Position numbers and translations under genes: made by a program. Positions 55,081 through 63,183 of a stretch of DNA of 64,000 nt are shown in pieces (the stretch's first letter is position 1; the number at the start of each line of letters is the position of its first letter). The DNA comes from Bacillota bacterium (GTDB taxonomy: Bacteria > Bacillota > DTU030 > DUMP01), in NCBI GenBank assembly GCA_012799605.1, contig JAAZKX010000032.1, forward strand, positions 1 through 64,000. Reading direction: 5' to 3'. The notes beneath the pieces are model-generated. The model worked only from the letters and a program-made list of their open reading frames with translations, was not told the DNA's origin and did not search any database.

Positions 55081-56953
55081 TCCGCTTTCCCCTCCTTGCG
55101 ACAAAATTGCCGGTTCCCACAATAACAGTTCCCAGCAAGGCTCCGCCCAGCAGCCCCAGTATAGATCGCACCAGAGAAACAACAACCGGAGTATGCAAGT
55201 GAACAAAAGTATTTATCAGTGAAGCCTGGCCCACCGCCGCCAAGACCAGCAAATAGGGCCGGTAAAATTTATTTTGGGCCCAGCCGGCCGCAGCCAACAT
55301 CAGGGCTGGATGCCCGAGCAGAAACTCTTTGGTCCGCGGGCGGGCGTATAGATTTGACTCCAACCAGGCGCGGGCCTTCAGCTCCCAAGTCGGGATTGGA
55401 ATGATGGACATATTGCCGCTACGGTTAAACAAAACCCACACCAGCAGCATCAGCGAGGCCAAGACCACAAGTTCTAGCGGAGTAATCTGCTTTTCTGCCC
55501 ACCAACGGTCCCCCAGCCATAGTTTTTTATAAGCCGTTGCCAGCACCGAGAAAAAAGTAATTAAGTAGGCTGCCTTAATGCCGGAAAAAGCCTCGAGTTT
55601 CAATAAAAAGCCAATATCCCCCAACAACCCTTGGACTGCAATTCCCCCTACCAGCGTCAGCCCCGATGAAACCATAAGTACCATTAAGCCACGCTTTAAC
55701 GTTCCAGTTATGCGTTTGTCAGCCCAAATCAAGGTAGTAAACATAGCTTTAACCGGCAGCAGCCCGGCCAGCATCAAGGCCAACCCTTTCCGCAACAGCA
55801 TCAGCAGCCGGGGTGGGCCTACGAGTGCGATTAATCCGATGCCCAAGCAGAAAGATAACCAGGGCAGCCGCGGCCACTGTCGCCAATTGATGAAAAGAGC
55901 CGGCGTCAATGACAGCATAGCAGCTACCAGCAATGGATTGGCCGGCCGGGGCTCAAACTGCTTCGGCTGGCCCAGCCGGATGGCGCCGCCGGTGGCGGCG
56001 GCTGCTACCCGTCTGATATGAGCGACATTTGCTGCCAGCAATGTTTGGCCGGAGTATTCGGCCGGAACCTGCCAAAATAAATGCAGGATTAAAAAGCGCA
56101 CGTTACGGTCCCGTACAGCCAGCGCATACTCCTGATAGATAGTATGCGGCGGGCGCTCATATACACGCACTGCTTTATAGCCGCTGGCTGCCACCGCTGG
56201 CGCTATCCCCGGCGGCGGATCAAATTCAGGCACAGCTTGGATTATATCCAGCCGGGCCAAAAAAGCTCCTACTTGTTCCTGGGCAGTCTCGGCCAACGGC
56301 CCCGGAAGCAAAATTTCCGGCTGTACCGAAGCTGCATCTTGTAAATCCAGTTTTAGCTCGTCCGCGCTTTTTGTCCCATCGAGCCAGGCCAAAACCGGCT
56401 TCAGGCCCATGGCTTTAACAGCAGCTATATCATCACCTGCTAGGCCAATCCCAACCTGATTCAACCGCTCGGGCGGCTCCGGCAACGCCAACACATAGAC
56501 ATTATTTACCTCCCAAGTTAGCGAGCGTACTTGGCCCGGGAAGCGCTTATTAAGCCGCTGCTTTACGCGCTCATACAGTTCCCGCTGGGTAGTCAAGATA
56601 TAAGTATCCCGGCCGGGAAGATCATCCTTCGCCCCGTCCGCCTGCCCCAGCATTTGGCTCAGCTGGCGCAGTTCCCAGCCGGTTAAAATTTGAATCCGGC
56701 CTGTCTGTTTAAGACGTCCTAGCGTATCTTCCCTCAGCACCAGATACGAGATACCCTCCGATCGCAGTCGTTGGACCAATTGGGCCGGAGAAACCCCGGC
56801 GGCCAGGGCCACACCTTGAACTTCCTGCCAGTCCAAAGCCAGCCCTACCCGGTTGTTGGCGCCGATCGAGATATTGTTCGGTATGACCACCATCAGGGCC
56901 AAACCTACCAGCGCTGATAATATTAGTAGCCAGTGTGGATCACGCGTGCGCAA
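55073..56953 (-). CDS. DUF5693 family membrane protein
   Basis: A 626-residue polytopic protein. It begins with a transmembrane segment, an extracytoplasmic domain of about 330 residues (GVSPAQLVQRLRSEGISYLVLRED), and about eight or nine hydrophobic segments in the C-terminal half (LPWLSFCLGIGLIALVG, GLMVLMVSSGLTLVGGIAVQG, and others). Members of this family are regularly adjacent to csaB in Clostridia; no function is proven. It fits a role in exporting or attaching the pyruvylated polymer (inference). It starts 16 bases after the glycosyltransferase. Confidence 0.82.
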   Translation of the reverse strand: MRTRDPHWLLILSALVGLALMVVIPNNISIGANNRVGLALDWQEVQGVALAAGVSPAQLVQRLRSEGISYLVLREDTLGRLKQTGRIQILTGWELRQLSQMLGQADGAKDDLPGRDTYILTTQRELYERVKQRLNKRFPGQVRSLTWEVNNVYVLALPEPPERLNQVGIGLAGDDIAAVKAMGLKPVLAWLDGTKSADELKLDLQDAASVQPEILLPGPLAETAQEQVGAFLARLDIIQAVPEFDPPPGIAPAVAASGYKAVRVYERPPHTIYQEYALAVRDRNVRFLILHLFWQVPAEYSGQTLLAANVAHIRRVAAAATGGAIRLGQPKQFEPRPANPLLVAAMLSLTPALFINWRQWPRLPWLSFCLGIGLIALVGPPRLLMLLRKGLALMLAGLLPVKAMFTTLIWADKRITGTLKRGLMVLMVSSGLTLVGGIAVQGLLGDIGFLLKLEAFSGIKAAYLITFFSVLATAYKKLWLGDRWWAEKQITPLELVVLASLMLLVWVLFNRSGNMSIIPIPTWELKARAWLESNLYARPRTKEFLLGHPALMLAAAGWAQNKFYRPYLLVLAAVGQASLINTFVHLHTPVVVSLVRSILGLLGGALLGTVIVGTGNFVARRGKRNA

Positions 56954-56969
56954 CGGCCCAGTCCCCTCT

Positions 56970-58070
56970 CTAGTACTCCAGCAGTTGGGAGTATAATTCC
57001 GCAGTCCGGGCGGCCATAGCTGCCCGGGAAAACTTTTGCTGTACCAGCTCCTGTCCCGCTCGACCCCAAGCCAAGGCTTGTTCTTTATGTTCCAGCAAGT
57101 GCAGCAGCGCTTGGGCCACGGCCGCAGGATTATGCGGCGGTACCAACCAGCCGGTGCGTCCGGTTTGTACTACCTCGGCCATGCCACCTACTTCCGTAAC
57201 TACCACCGGTTTACCTGCAGCCATAACTTCCAACAATGCGAGCGGCAGTCCCTCTTGTGAAGAGGTAAGCACCGCTATATCGAGTGCCCCGATCACATCT
57301 GCTATATCAGGTCGGAAGCCTAGCAACTTAAACTCATGGTTCAAATCATGATCACGGATCAGACCGGTTAATTTTTCTTGCAGCGGGCCGCTCCCAGCTA
57401 TTATAAACATTACATCCGGGTATTGCCGCTTGACCAAAGCTGCTGCCCGCACAAAAACTTCCGGCGCCTTTTCCGGAACCAAACGGGCTATCATCCCGAT
57501 CAAAGTTCGGCCGCCAAGCCCAAGCTCATCACGCACAGCCTGTCCAGAGCGGTGGGAAAACTCGGCGACATCGATGCCGTTGGGAATTACAGTTATTTGC
57601 CCCGGCGGCACTCCTTCCTCTTGGAGACGAACAGCTACCGCCGCTGAAACGGCTATAATCCTGTCAGTCAAAAGTTTACTGACAGCAGTATTGAGGCCGC
57701 GCCGCCATCCTCCGGCCCGGGTTTCGGCTCCGAGCCCGTGCCGGGTTAGGACGATCTTGGAGCCGCCCACCAGCCGGGCTGCTACTCGGCCAGCCAAACT
57801 AGCATGGGTGTGCACTAAGCGGTAAGGTTCCTGCCTCAACAGCACCATTAGCTGCCTTAGAACCAACCAGTCCCAAGAGGCATCGGCCCGGTCGAGCAGA
57901 TAGAGCCGGTAGCCGCTTTTTCTCAGTTCCTGCTCCAGCCTACCCCCGCCCGGGCAGGCCACCGCAACATCCCACCCGCGCTCGGTCAAGCCCGACAGCA
58001 AATTTAACAGGTAGCGTCCGGCCCCGCCGATTTGTAGATCACTGATTACGTGCAGTACCTGCAGAGCCAT
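56970..58070 (-). CDS. GT4-type glycosyltransferase
   Basis: A 366-residue GT-B glycosyltransferase. N-terminal ISDLQIGGAGRYLLNLLSGL and VHTHASLAGRVAARLVG; C-terminal donor-binding domain with GMIARLVPEKAPEVFVRAA, IAGSGPLQEKL, LLGFRPDIADV and SSQEGLPLALLEVMAAGKPVVVTEVGG (ExxxxE motif). Transfers a sugar from a nucleotide donor to the envelope polymer. It overlaps the O-antigen-ligase-like gene by 32 bases. Confidence 0.88.
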   Translation of the reverse strand: MALQVLHVISDLQIGGAGRYLLNLLSGLTERGWDVAVACPGGGRLEQELRKSGYRLYLLDRADASWDWLVLRQLMVLLRQEPYRLVHTHASLAGRVAARLVGGSKIVLTRHGLGAETRAGGWRRGLNTAVSKLLTDRIIAVSAAVAVRLQEEGVPPGQITVIPNGIDVAEFSHRSGQAVRDELGLGGRTLIGMIARLVPEKAPEVFVRAAALVKRQYPDVMFIIAGSGPLQEKLTGLIRDHDLNHEFKLLGFRPDIADVIGALDIAVLTSSQEGLPLALLEVMAAGKPVVVTEVGGMAEVVQTGRTGWLVPPHNPAAVAQALLHLLEHKEQALAWGRAGQELVQQKFSRAAMAARTAELYSQLLEY

Positions 58071-59397
58071 CTGCCCCCTTTCCCAGCGCTACGGTCAGCC
58101 CTAGCATAAGCCAAAACAGAAGAGCTATTTTGGGGCTGTACCAAACATTATCCACCAATCCGTGAAGCAAAAAGCCGATCAGAGAACTCAGCAATGCCGC
58201 CAGCACCCCCCGCTGGGGGTAATCCATCTGTGGCAGCAAAAGAAGTGAGCGCGAAAATACAGCCGCTAAAATCCATACAAACGCTGCCAGCCCCGGCAAG
58301 CCCAACTCCAGCGCCAACTGCAAAAATAGGTTATGGCTGTGGATAGCTGGAGTACCGGCAATCATAAACAAAGGGTAAATCCGATTAAAGGATGCAGGCC
58401 CGGGCCCGATACCGGTCAACCAATAGGCGGCAATCATCTTCAGCACCGCTGCCCAAATAGATAGCCGAAATACATTGGAACTATCCTCCAAACTGCCGAT
58501 GCTGGCAGCACGGGTCAGCACCTGCCGTGGAGCCACGGTAGGCAGCAGCAACACTGCCATAGCCATCACCAAAAGTAGCCACGGCTCCCAAAGGAAACCT
58601 AACGCCAGCATCCCTGTCAACGCTGCCAACCAGCCGCCCCGCGAAAAAGTGGTGACTAAAGCCGCCCCGGCCGATGCAGCCGCCAGTGCCCAAACTGTTT
58701 TAGCTAACAGCCGTCGATCGGTCAGGAAAAAAACCAATGCAACCGGTAGGATAAAGGTCAAATATTCCGCAAAAATATTGGGATTGTCGAAAGGCCCAAA
58801 AACCCGCGTTTTAATGTCTTCGGCTTGCTGGAGGTCGATCCAAGACAAGGATGTTTGGATGCCGCTTTTATATTGTAACAATCCCACCGCGCCGGCCAAC
58901 AGACCAGCCAGTACCAGTCCGCCCAACAGCCATGGTATATCCCGCGGTTGCGGGATCACGGCGGCCAGATAAAATGCGGCCAAATATAGTATATAAAAAG
59001 GTAGCACCTTTAAACTTTCAGTCCCAACTACAGCCGTACAGGAAGCCAAACCTGCCAGAATAAAAAATGACCACAGCGGTAAATCCACCCCGCTGGCTAA
59101 ATTAAATTCGCCTTCTTCAGCCCAACGCCTGATTACTGCCACCACCAGCGTAAATAAAATCAAGCAGCCGCTGGCCATTGTGGGCAAGAAAGCCAGTCCA
59201 ACCAAGCTAAAATAAAGACCCCATTTAGGCCGCTGCCAGACAAAGTAGGCGGCTAAAGCCGCGCCAGTGTATTTAATTGCCCGCTCTGGCGGAACCAAGG
59301 TTAAAAGCAGGGCGATCACAACCCCCGCGGCCAACCCCCAGCCGAAACCCGTTTTTAATTGTTTTTTTTCGCCCTTCAGTAGCGCATCGGCTCCCAT
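58039..59397 (-). CDS. O-antigen ligase family membrane protein
   Basis: A 452-residue protein with about 12 hydrophobic segments and a larger loop at about 280-345 containing SSNVFRLSIWAAVLKMIAAYWLTGIGPGPASFNRIYP and SHNLFLQLALELGLPGL. This is the O-antigen ligase (WaaL/RfaL) family layout. In Gram-positive bacteria such proteins join or polymerise envelope glycans. ATG at 59395-59397 with GGAGG eight bases upstream. Confidence 0.82.
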   Translation of the reverse strand: MGADALLKGEKKQLKTGFGWGLAAGVVIALLLTLVPPERAIKYTGAALAAYFVWQRPKWGLYFSLVGLAFLPTMASGCLILFTLVVAVIRRWAEEGEFNLASGVDLPLWSFFILAGLASCTAVVGTESLKVLPFYILYLAAFYLAAVIPQPRDIPWLLGGLVLAGLLAGAVGLLQYKSGIQTSLSWIDLQQAEDIKTRVFGPFDNPNIFAEYLTFILPVALVFFLTDRRLLAKTVWALAAASAGAALVTTFSRGGWLAALTGMLALGFLWEPWLLLVMAMAVLLLPTVAPRQVLTRAASIGSLEDSSNVFRLSIWAAVLKMIAAYWLTGIGPGPASFNRIYPLFMIAGTPAIHSHNLFLQLALELGLPGLAAFVWILAAVFSRSLLLLPQMDYPQRGVLAALLSSLIGFLLHGLVDNVWYSPKIALLFWLMLGLTVALGKGADGSAGTARNQ

Positions 59398-59416
59398 GGT
59401 ACCGGCCTCCTTTACC

Positions 59417-59983
59417 TTACCCTTGATCAGGGCGGCCTAAATTGAGCAGCCAGCCGATTGAGTGGCATATCAGGCTGCCATCCGCATACTGATCCCAACT
59501 GGCGGGCAAAATCAAGGCCAACCCACCGCCAAAGGCCAGCATCAGTACAGCCGCTGAGCGCCTGCCGGTCAGTGCCCCTAGCCTCTGCCCCCGGATCAGC
59601 AAGCCTAAAACTAAACCTAGCACCAGTCCAGCCGTAAACCGAACGGGATCGATTCGAGTTCGTCCGCTAGAGCCGGTCAGCCGGTTAAACCAGCTGTGTT
59701 GCCAACCGGTCATAAAGCCCACGGTTCCGGCCAGCCCCAGTTTGTTGATCCAGCGGCCGAACCGTGCCAGCCCGTTGGCGGTACGGCTATGAGCCAACCA
59801 GTTCCGGGCCCCCCAGTCGCAGCTTACTATCCGCACCAGTACACTGTTTCGTCCGGCCGCCGCTACAACCCTGCGGCCAAAAGCCCAAATCCTGGCCAGC
59901 GCACTCGGCTCAATAAAAGTTGTTATTCGCAAGACGATCCGTCTGCAGATGCTGTTTCGGCCGTAGCGCCGGATGGTATCCAT
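59417..59983 (-). CDS. Hypothetical membrane protein in envelope operon
   Basis: A 188-residue protein not assigned to a family. The N-terminal two-thirds is basic and aromatic (IRRYGRNSICRRIVLRITTF) and the C-terminal third has two hydrophobic segments (VRFTAGLVLGLVLGLLIRG; AVLMLAFGGGLALILPAS). The start follows two bases after the DUF4330 stop, with GGAGG within the end of that gene. Function unknown; position suggests an accessory role in glycan export. Confidence 0.6.
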   Translation of the reverse strand: MDTIRRYGRNSICRRIVLRITTFIEPSALARIWAFGRRVVAAAGRNSVLVRIVSCDWGARNWLAHSRTANGLARFGRWINKLGLAGTVGFMTGWQHSWFNRLTGSSGRTRIDPVRFTAGLVLGLVLGLLIRGQRLGALTGRRSAAVLMLAFGGGLALILPASWDQYADGSLICHSIGWLLNLGRPDQG

Positions 59984-59985
59984 AT

Positions 59986-60477
59986 CTAGTCCTCCACCTT
60001 CACACTATATACGGTGCTGATCACAGCCGCCTTTTGCCCTTTTACTTGGGCCACAGCCCCTACCCTCATTTCATAACCGCCCAGGATGATCACATTTTCA
60101 GATACATGCCCTTGTCCCCGAACGGTTATATACATATCTTTACGGTATGGCGCTTCAGCCAGTACCAACCGCCCGTCGGCTGTTTCTATCTCTTTCAGGG
60201 CCGGAACTACTTTTTTGTCTACCAGCTTCCCCAGCACCGCATTGGATTTAGTGTTTAGGACCGTATCCCCCTCCAGCAAAGCATCGCAAGTTGCCGGCCT
60301 GACGTCCTCGATCAGCAACACAGCCTCCACTGTTTTTAGCGCACCCGGATTTACGGCTTGCTGAACCCGAGACTTCAGGCCCACCCGGGCAGCCACAGCG
60401 GCAATCAACAAGATAACCGCTAAATCAATAATATTTATCCATCCAAACAGTCGTCCTTTATCATCTATCAGCCGCAT
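59986..60477 (-). CDS. DUF4330 protein
   Basis: A 163-residue membrane-anchored protein of the DUF4330 family: LIDDKGRLFGWINIIDLAVILLIAAVAARVGLKSRV at the N terminus includes one transmembrane helix, then a beta-rich extracytoplasmic domain (LLEGDTVLNTKSNAVLGKLVDKKVV and GQGHVSENVIILGGYEMRVGAVAQVKG). Role unproven. It overlaps the upstream glycosyltransferase by 17 bases. Confidence 0.8.
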   Translation of the reverse strand: MRLIDDKGRLFGWINIIDLAVILLIAAVAARVGLKSRVQQAVNPGALKTVEAVLLIEDVRPATCDALLEGDTVLNTKSNAVLGKLVDKKVVPALKEIETADGRLVLAEAPYRKDMYITVRGQGHVSENVIILGGYEMRVGAVAQVKGQKAAVISTVYSVKVED

Positions 60478-61606
60478 AAGAGCTCCTCCCTAGAGCTTTA
60501 TAATAAACCTGTTCTACTCGTTGGGCCATCTGATCCAGCGAAAATTCCCCTACAGCCTTTTCGCGGCCAAAATCGCCCAGTTCTGCCGCCAATTTAGGGT
60601 CAGCTAGCGCCTTGTCGACCGCGCTTAGGATGGCCCGGGCCGTCGTCATTTGGTTGCTGCCCCGGCCACTAAAATTATGTCTTCGGGCCGCCGGCAGCAG
60701 TTCGGGGGTTAAAAGTCCCATAAAACCTGCTTCACCGGCGATCACCACCGGTTTGGCCGAAGCCATACCCTCTAAAATTACCCGGCCCACTCCGATCACA
60801 ACCCGGGCGGTAGCAATTATAGCCGCCGTATCAGTCCGTGAACCAGTTACCAAAATAGCCAGCCGGCGAAAATCTTCATTCACTTTCTCCGCCCAGCGCT
60901 TAACTTCCGGCAGTTTGTCACCCTCCCCGACAATAAAAACAGTTAGGCTCGGGTAGCGGCGGAGTAACTCCGGCACAGCTTTAACCACCTTAAGGGCAAC
61001 TTCCCCCCGGGCTCCACTTAGCCGGCTGATATATACTATCTTCGGATCGGCCGCCCTCAGCCCGAATTCGGTCAATATCGGTTCGGGGTCAATGCTAGCC
61101 GCAAAACGACCGGTGTCAACTCCATTAGCAATCACCGTTACCTTGTTAGCCGCGACCCCAAACTTGCGTACCATATGGGCTTTCACATCCGGGCTGACTG
61201 CTATGGCCTCATCGCCCCAGAGCGTTAATGTTCTAAGACCTAAATTGGCACTGTAGATGCCGTGGGCCGTAGTTACCAAAGGTCGCTGGTTCCATCTGGA
61301 CACAAAATGTCCGATCCAAGCCGGTATGCGGGCATGGGCATGAATCAAATCTATCTCCCAATCGGCGACGATCCTGTTCATCAGCTGTAACGCACGCAGC
61401 ATGTCCCAAGGGGCCCGACTGTGAAGCGGCACTTTAACATGAGGAATTCCGGCTGCCGAAAGCTCCATTTCCAGGCAGCCGCCCTGTGAAGCCACTACTA
61501 CCCGGTGACCGCACTTATTCAATTCTTGAGCCAACCCCACAACATGGGTTTCCGCGCCTCCGGTCTCCAAAGCCATTAGGGCCAGCAGCACATTTAGGCT
61601 GGGCAT
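60461..61606 (-). CDS. GT4-type glycosyltransferase
   Basis: A 381-residue GT-B glycosyltransferase. The N-terminal MALETGGAETHVVGLAQELNKCGHRVVVA and IDLIHAHARIPAWIGHF, and the donor-side VIANGVDTGRF, VYISRLSGARGEVALKVV, VGEGDKLPEVKRWAEK and VIGVGRVILEGMASAKPVVIAGEAGF (family ExG-type end) place it in GT4. It probably adds a sugar in the same polymer pathway as the enzyme at 56970. Confidence 0.86.
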   Translation of the reverse strand: MPSLNVLLALMALETGGAETHVVGLAQELNKCGHRVVVASQGGCLEMELSAAGIPHVKVPLHSRAPWDMLRALQLMNRIVADWEIDLIHAHARIPAWIGHFVSRWNQRPLVTTAHGIYSANLGLRTLTLWGDEAIAVSPDVKAHMVRKFGVAANKVTVIANGVDTGRFAASIDPEPILTEFGLRAADPKIVYISRLSGARGEVALKVVKAVPELLRRYPSLTVFIVGEGDKLPEVKRWAEKVNEDFRRLAILVTGSRTDTAAIIATARVVIGVGRVILEGMASAKPVVIAGEAGFMGLLTPELLPAARRHNFSGRGSNQMTTARAILSAVDKALADPKLAAELGDFGREKAVGEFSLDQMAQRVEQVYYKALGRSSYAADR

Positions 61607-61633
61607 CTTCGTTCCCCTTTCCTGCCGCTAATT

Positions 61634-62044
61634 CTAATTTTCTACACCTACGCCACCACGCGCCACGACCACAATGTCGGTCAAAGCTTTGAGGCCACGG
61701 CCGTCACTTCGCGGGATCAAAAGCAGGTGATTTTTAGCCACAATTTCCCCGGCTTGAACATCCCGCCCGGCGGTGAGATCAGATATCCCCCCCTGAGGCG
61801 AGGTGATAGCCGCAGCTTGACCGGCTCGTAGAACTATTTCCGTCCCAGCCTCCCCCCTCAGTATGGCTCCCCGTTCCAGTTCCAACACTTGCAGGCGGAC
61901 CAGCTGGTCGACATAACTTTTGGCTACCAGCGGGTCTTGTTCTGTTCCGGCCCCCATCCCCAAAGCAGTTTTGCCCATCAGCATAGCAGTTAAAGCCAGG
62001 GCCGCGATCAGGGTCGCCAGTTGTAGCCAGTGTTTCCGTTCCAC
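61634..62044 (-). CDS. Hypothetical exported protein with DPLVAKSYVDQ motif
   Basis: A 136-residue protein with an N-terminal signal or anchor segment (WLQLATLIAALALTAMLMGKTALG) and a motif EQDPLVAKSYVDQLV that I have seen in other clostridial exported proteins but cannot name. The rest is beta-rich with VLRAGQAAAITSPQG and KNHLLLIPRSDGRGL. The start is GTG (62042-62044) with GGGGGAA eight bases upstream. It lies between prfB and the first glycosyltransferase, opening the envelope part of the operon. Function unknown. Confidence 0.65.
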   Translation of the reverse strand: MERKHWLQLATLIAALALTAMLMGKTALGMGAGTEQDPLVAKSYVDQLVRLQVLELERGAILRGEAGTEIVLRAGQAAAITSPQGGISDLTAGRDVQAGEIVAKNHLLLIPRSDGRGLKALTDIVVVARGGVGVEN

Positions 62045-62061
62045 CGCTTCTTCCCCCTTCG

Positions 62062-63163
62062 CTATAGTTTCAATTCTAAGTAAGCAGCAATAAAATCATC
62101 GATATCTCCATCTATCACTGCTTGGACATTTCCGGTCTCTATTCCTGTCCGATGATCTTTCACCAAAGTATAAGGATCAAAAACATAGGATCGAATTTGG
62201 TTGCCCCAAGCAATTTCCCGTTGTTGACCCCGTAATGCCGCCAGCTTCTCTTCTTCCTGTTTGTTCTTTAAGTCAAACAGTTTGGCCGTCAGAATACGCA
62301 TCGCCGTCATCCGGTTGGAATGTTGGGAGCGTTCGTTTTGACAGGTGACCACAATACCAGTAGGCAAGTGGGTAATGCGTACGGCGGAATCAGTCTTATT
62401 TACGTGTTGCCCGCCGGCCCCGCCCGCCCGGAAAGTATCTATTTTAAGATCGTCCGGTTTGATTTCTATGTTCACATTTTGATTCACTTCCGGAATTACA
62501 TCCACCGATGAAAAAGACGTGTGCCGCCGGCCGGCAGCATCAAAAGGAGAATGGCGCACCAGCCGGTGTACTCCACGCTCACCTTTGAGATAACCATATG
62601 CATGAGGCCCTGCGACCAAAAAAGTGACGCTCTTTACGCCGGCTTCATCGCCCGGAAGTAAATCCCAAATTTCAACTTTATAACCGTTCCTTTCGGCCCA
62701 GCGGGTATACATTCTCAGCAGCATGCTGACCCAATCTTGGGCTTCAGTACCTCCGGCCCCGGCGTGAAGCGAGACTAGAGCATTATATTTATCATACGGG
62801 CCGGCCAAAAGGGCCGCCATTTCCAGGGCCTCGTAATTTTTCTGTAGCTGCATCAGGGCGGCTTCCACTTCTTTTGCTGTCTCCGCATCACCGACTTCGG
62901 CCCCCAATTCGCATAACACCCGCAGATCTTCCACCTTACTATTTAGCTCTGCAAACCGCTGTACCTCTTCTTTTAATTCCGTAAGTTCGGGCACGACTTT
63001 TTCCGCTTGGGTAGGGTCATCCCAAAAGCCGGGTTCGGCCATCTGCGTCTCCAGCTGCCGGATCCGGTCTTGTTTGGCTTCTAGGTCAAAGAGAAGCCCC
63101 CATTTCTTGCATCCGCCGGGCCAGCCTCGCCGTTTCCCGGCAGAGCTCATCGTAGATCAGCAT
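62062..63163 (-). CDS. prfB: Peptide chain release factor 2 with programmed +1 frameshift
   Basis: RF2 releases proteins at UGA and UAA. The start is ATG at 63161-63163 (GAGGTG upstream), and 25 codons later the frame reaches CTT TGA (63086-63091); a +1 shift at CTT continues into DLEAKQDR and gives a full 366-residue protein. The stimulatory upstream purine stretch GGGGGC is present. RF2 landmarks: SPF in RHSPFDAAGRRHTSF, and GGQ in RAGGAGGQHVNKTDSAV. The frame starting at 63150 is not real. Upstream neighbour is secA, 20 bases away. Confidence 0.95.
63086..63091 (-). promoter_or_regulatory. prfB autoregulatory frameshift site
   Basis: CTT at 63089-63091 followed by TGA (63086-63088) and then C on the minus strand, the canonical CUU UGA C slip site, preceded by a G-rich stretch that acts as an internal Shine-Dalgarno. 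Low RF2 favours the +1 shift; high RF2 terminates at the UGA. Confidence 0.93.
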
Positions 63164-63183
63164 TTACATCACCTCTTCTATCC

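Noticed and set aside
53983-55206. Extended N terminus of CsaB to 55206
   Set aside because: The extra 42 residues overlap DUF5693 and have no ribosome-binding site; the ATG at 55080 has GGAGG and begins with the family's first motif.
58475-58972. 165-codon plus-strand open frame
   Set aside because: Antisense shadow of the O-antigen ligase family gene, with a composition that follows from the opposite strand.
62062-63150. RF2 starting at 63150 in the downstream frame
   Set aside because: This frame before the slip site reads antisense-like filler; the ATG at 63163 and the frameshift site give the canonical N terminus.
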